A stretch of 7,047 nt of DNA from Lentisphaera sp. Its GTDB lineage: Bacteria > Verrucomicrobiota > Lentisphaeria > Victivallales > GWF2-50-93. Position 1 is the first letter of the stretch, and the number at the start of each line of letters is the position of its first letter. A model generated the notes under the pieces. That model did no database searches. It was not told the DNA's origin and was given only the letters and a program-made list of their open reading frames with translations. The position numbers were made by a program, and so were the translations under genes. The stretch spans positions 1-7,047 of the forward strand of contig DYMC01000031.1 in assembly GCA_020721745.1 (NCBI GenBank), given 5' to 3'. Positions 6,537-7,047 of this stretch are shown here, one piece after another.

Positions 6537-6971
6537 ATGAAAAGGCATCCGAGAAAACTCCAGCTCCAGAAATCGGAAACTCCAATCTCGGCGATGACCG
6601 ACGTGGTCTTCCTGTTGCTCGTTTATTTCGTCGTCACACAGTCTCCTATCATGGAGAATACACTTCTGGCTGTGAACCTTCCGAGAGACGCTCGCAACCC
6701 CAATATCGTCCGCAATCCCTCCGTTCTCTCTATCGAGGTGAGCAGGCTCTCCGACGATGTCGAACAGGATTTGGACCTCTACGAGATCAACGGCCAGAGA
6801 ATGGGATTCGACTCCCTGAAGGCAAGTCTCGGCAGAACCGGCGAATTTGACCCGGAAACGACGGTGCTTGTAACCTGCGGATCTGATTCTATGCACCAGA
6901 AGCTCGTCAAAGTTCTCGATGCCTGCTCCCACGCTGGCCTCGACTCGGTGAACGTGACCAGCCGCAAATGA
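6537..6971 (+). CDS. exbD: ExbD/TolR-family protein 3 (144 aa)
   Basis: Third ExbD and last gene of the operon. It starts with a basic tail (MKRHPRKLQLQK), then PISAMTDVVFLLLVYFVV at 16-33 with the conserved proton-carrying Asp22. The residue before the aspartate is Thr rather than Ile. A periplasmic domain follows, ending with the beta-alpha-beta unit at about 109-141. Cys114 and Cys130 fall at the same numbers as in ExbD 2. Shared blocks with ExbD 2 include YFVVTQ, ENTLL, HQKLV and LDACS, which show that the two genes arose by duplication; this copy lacks the last 13 or so residues of ExbD 2. The frame is open for another 24 codons upstream, but the strong ribosome site and the family's usual length support the start used here. 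Probably a further stator subunit for the same ExbB. Confidence 0.92.
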   Translation: MKRHPRKLQLQKSETPISAMTDVVFLLLVYFVVTQSPIMENTLLAVNLPRDARNPNIVRNPSVLSIEVSRLSDDVEQDLDLYEINGQRMGFDSLKASLGRTGEFDPETTVLVTCGSDSMHQKLVKVLDACSHAGLDSVNVTSRK

Positions 6972-6982
6972 AAATTTAGATT

Positions 6983-7009
6983 AGCGAATACTGTCCTTCA
7001 GTCTTCGCT
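6983..7009 (+). terminator. Hairpin after the operon, possible terminator or 3' end
   Basis: AGCGAATACTG (6983-6993) pairs with CAGTCTTCGCT (6999-7009) over 11 positions with one mismatch, around the 5-nt loop TCCTT. It begins 11 nt after the stop codon of ExbD 3, where an operon terminator is expected. No T tract follows, so it is either a non-classical terminator or an RNA-stabilising 3' hairpin. The remaining bases to 7047 show nothing recognisable. Confidence 0.45.
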
Positions 7010-7047
7010 CCTTGAGCTGCGCCGGAAAAGTCGCCCTCCGCCCCGCC

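Noticed and set aside
1..7047. CRISPR array, insertion sequence, integrase site, tRNA or rRNA
   Set aside because: No spaced direct repeats, transposase or recombinase motifs, terminal inverted repeats or tRNA cloverleaf were seen on either strand.

Overview
The window holds one compact, plus-strand operon of seven genes (263-6971) for an inner-membrane, proton-driven motor of the ExbB/ExbD (TolQ/TolR, MotA/MotB) class and two exported TPR proteins. All genes point the same way. Most gaps are 12-33 nt; two larger gaps, 73 and 99 nt, precede ExbB and the last ExbD. The organism looks like a Gram-negative (diderm) bacterium. Codon use is mixed: third positions are often G or C, yet Ile ATA and Arg AGG/AGA are common. 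An ExbB with an N-terminal signal-like helix and an Ala/Pro-rich linker, plus several ExbD copies and large TPR proteins, resembles arrangements in the PVC group (Lentisphaerota, Kiritimatiellota, Verrucomicrobiota, Planctomycetota). That taxonomic guess is an inference and is weak.

Layout. 1-208: no credible gene. 209-236: a near-consensus sigma-70 promoter (TTGACT, 16 nt, TATAAT) followed by a 12-A run where transcription should start. 263-3463: a 1066-residue exported protein built of TPR-like helical repeats, split by a Pro/Glu-rich linker. 3495-4292: a second exported protein with a short N-terminal beta domain and TPR-like repeats. 4366-5199: the ExbB-type channel subunit. 5233-5652: ExbD number 1. 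5665-6138: ExbD number 2. 6159-6437: a free-standing Lrp/AsnC-type ligand-binding (RAM) domain with no DNA-binding domain. 6537-6971: ExbD number 3, a close paralogue of number 2. 6983-7009: a hairpin just after the last stop, a possible transcript end.

How they may work together. ExbB and ExbD proteins form a proton channel whose ExbD periplasmic domains transmit force to envelope partners. The two TPR proteins carry signal peptides and lie upstream in the same operon, so they are good candidates for periplasmic partners or scaffolds. No TonB, TonB-dependent receptor, Pal or TolB is present here. What the motor drives is therefore unknown: it could be outer-membrane uptake, envelope maintenance or something new. 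The most unusual points are the cytosolic RAM sensor domain between two duplicated ExbD genes, and a pair of cysteines shared by ExbD 2 and 3 but absent from ExbD 1.
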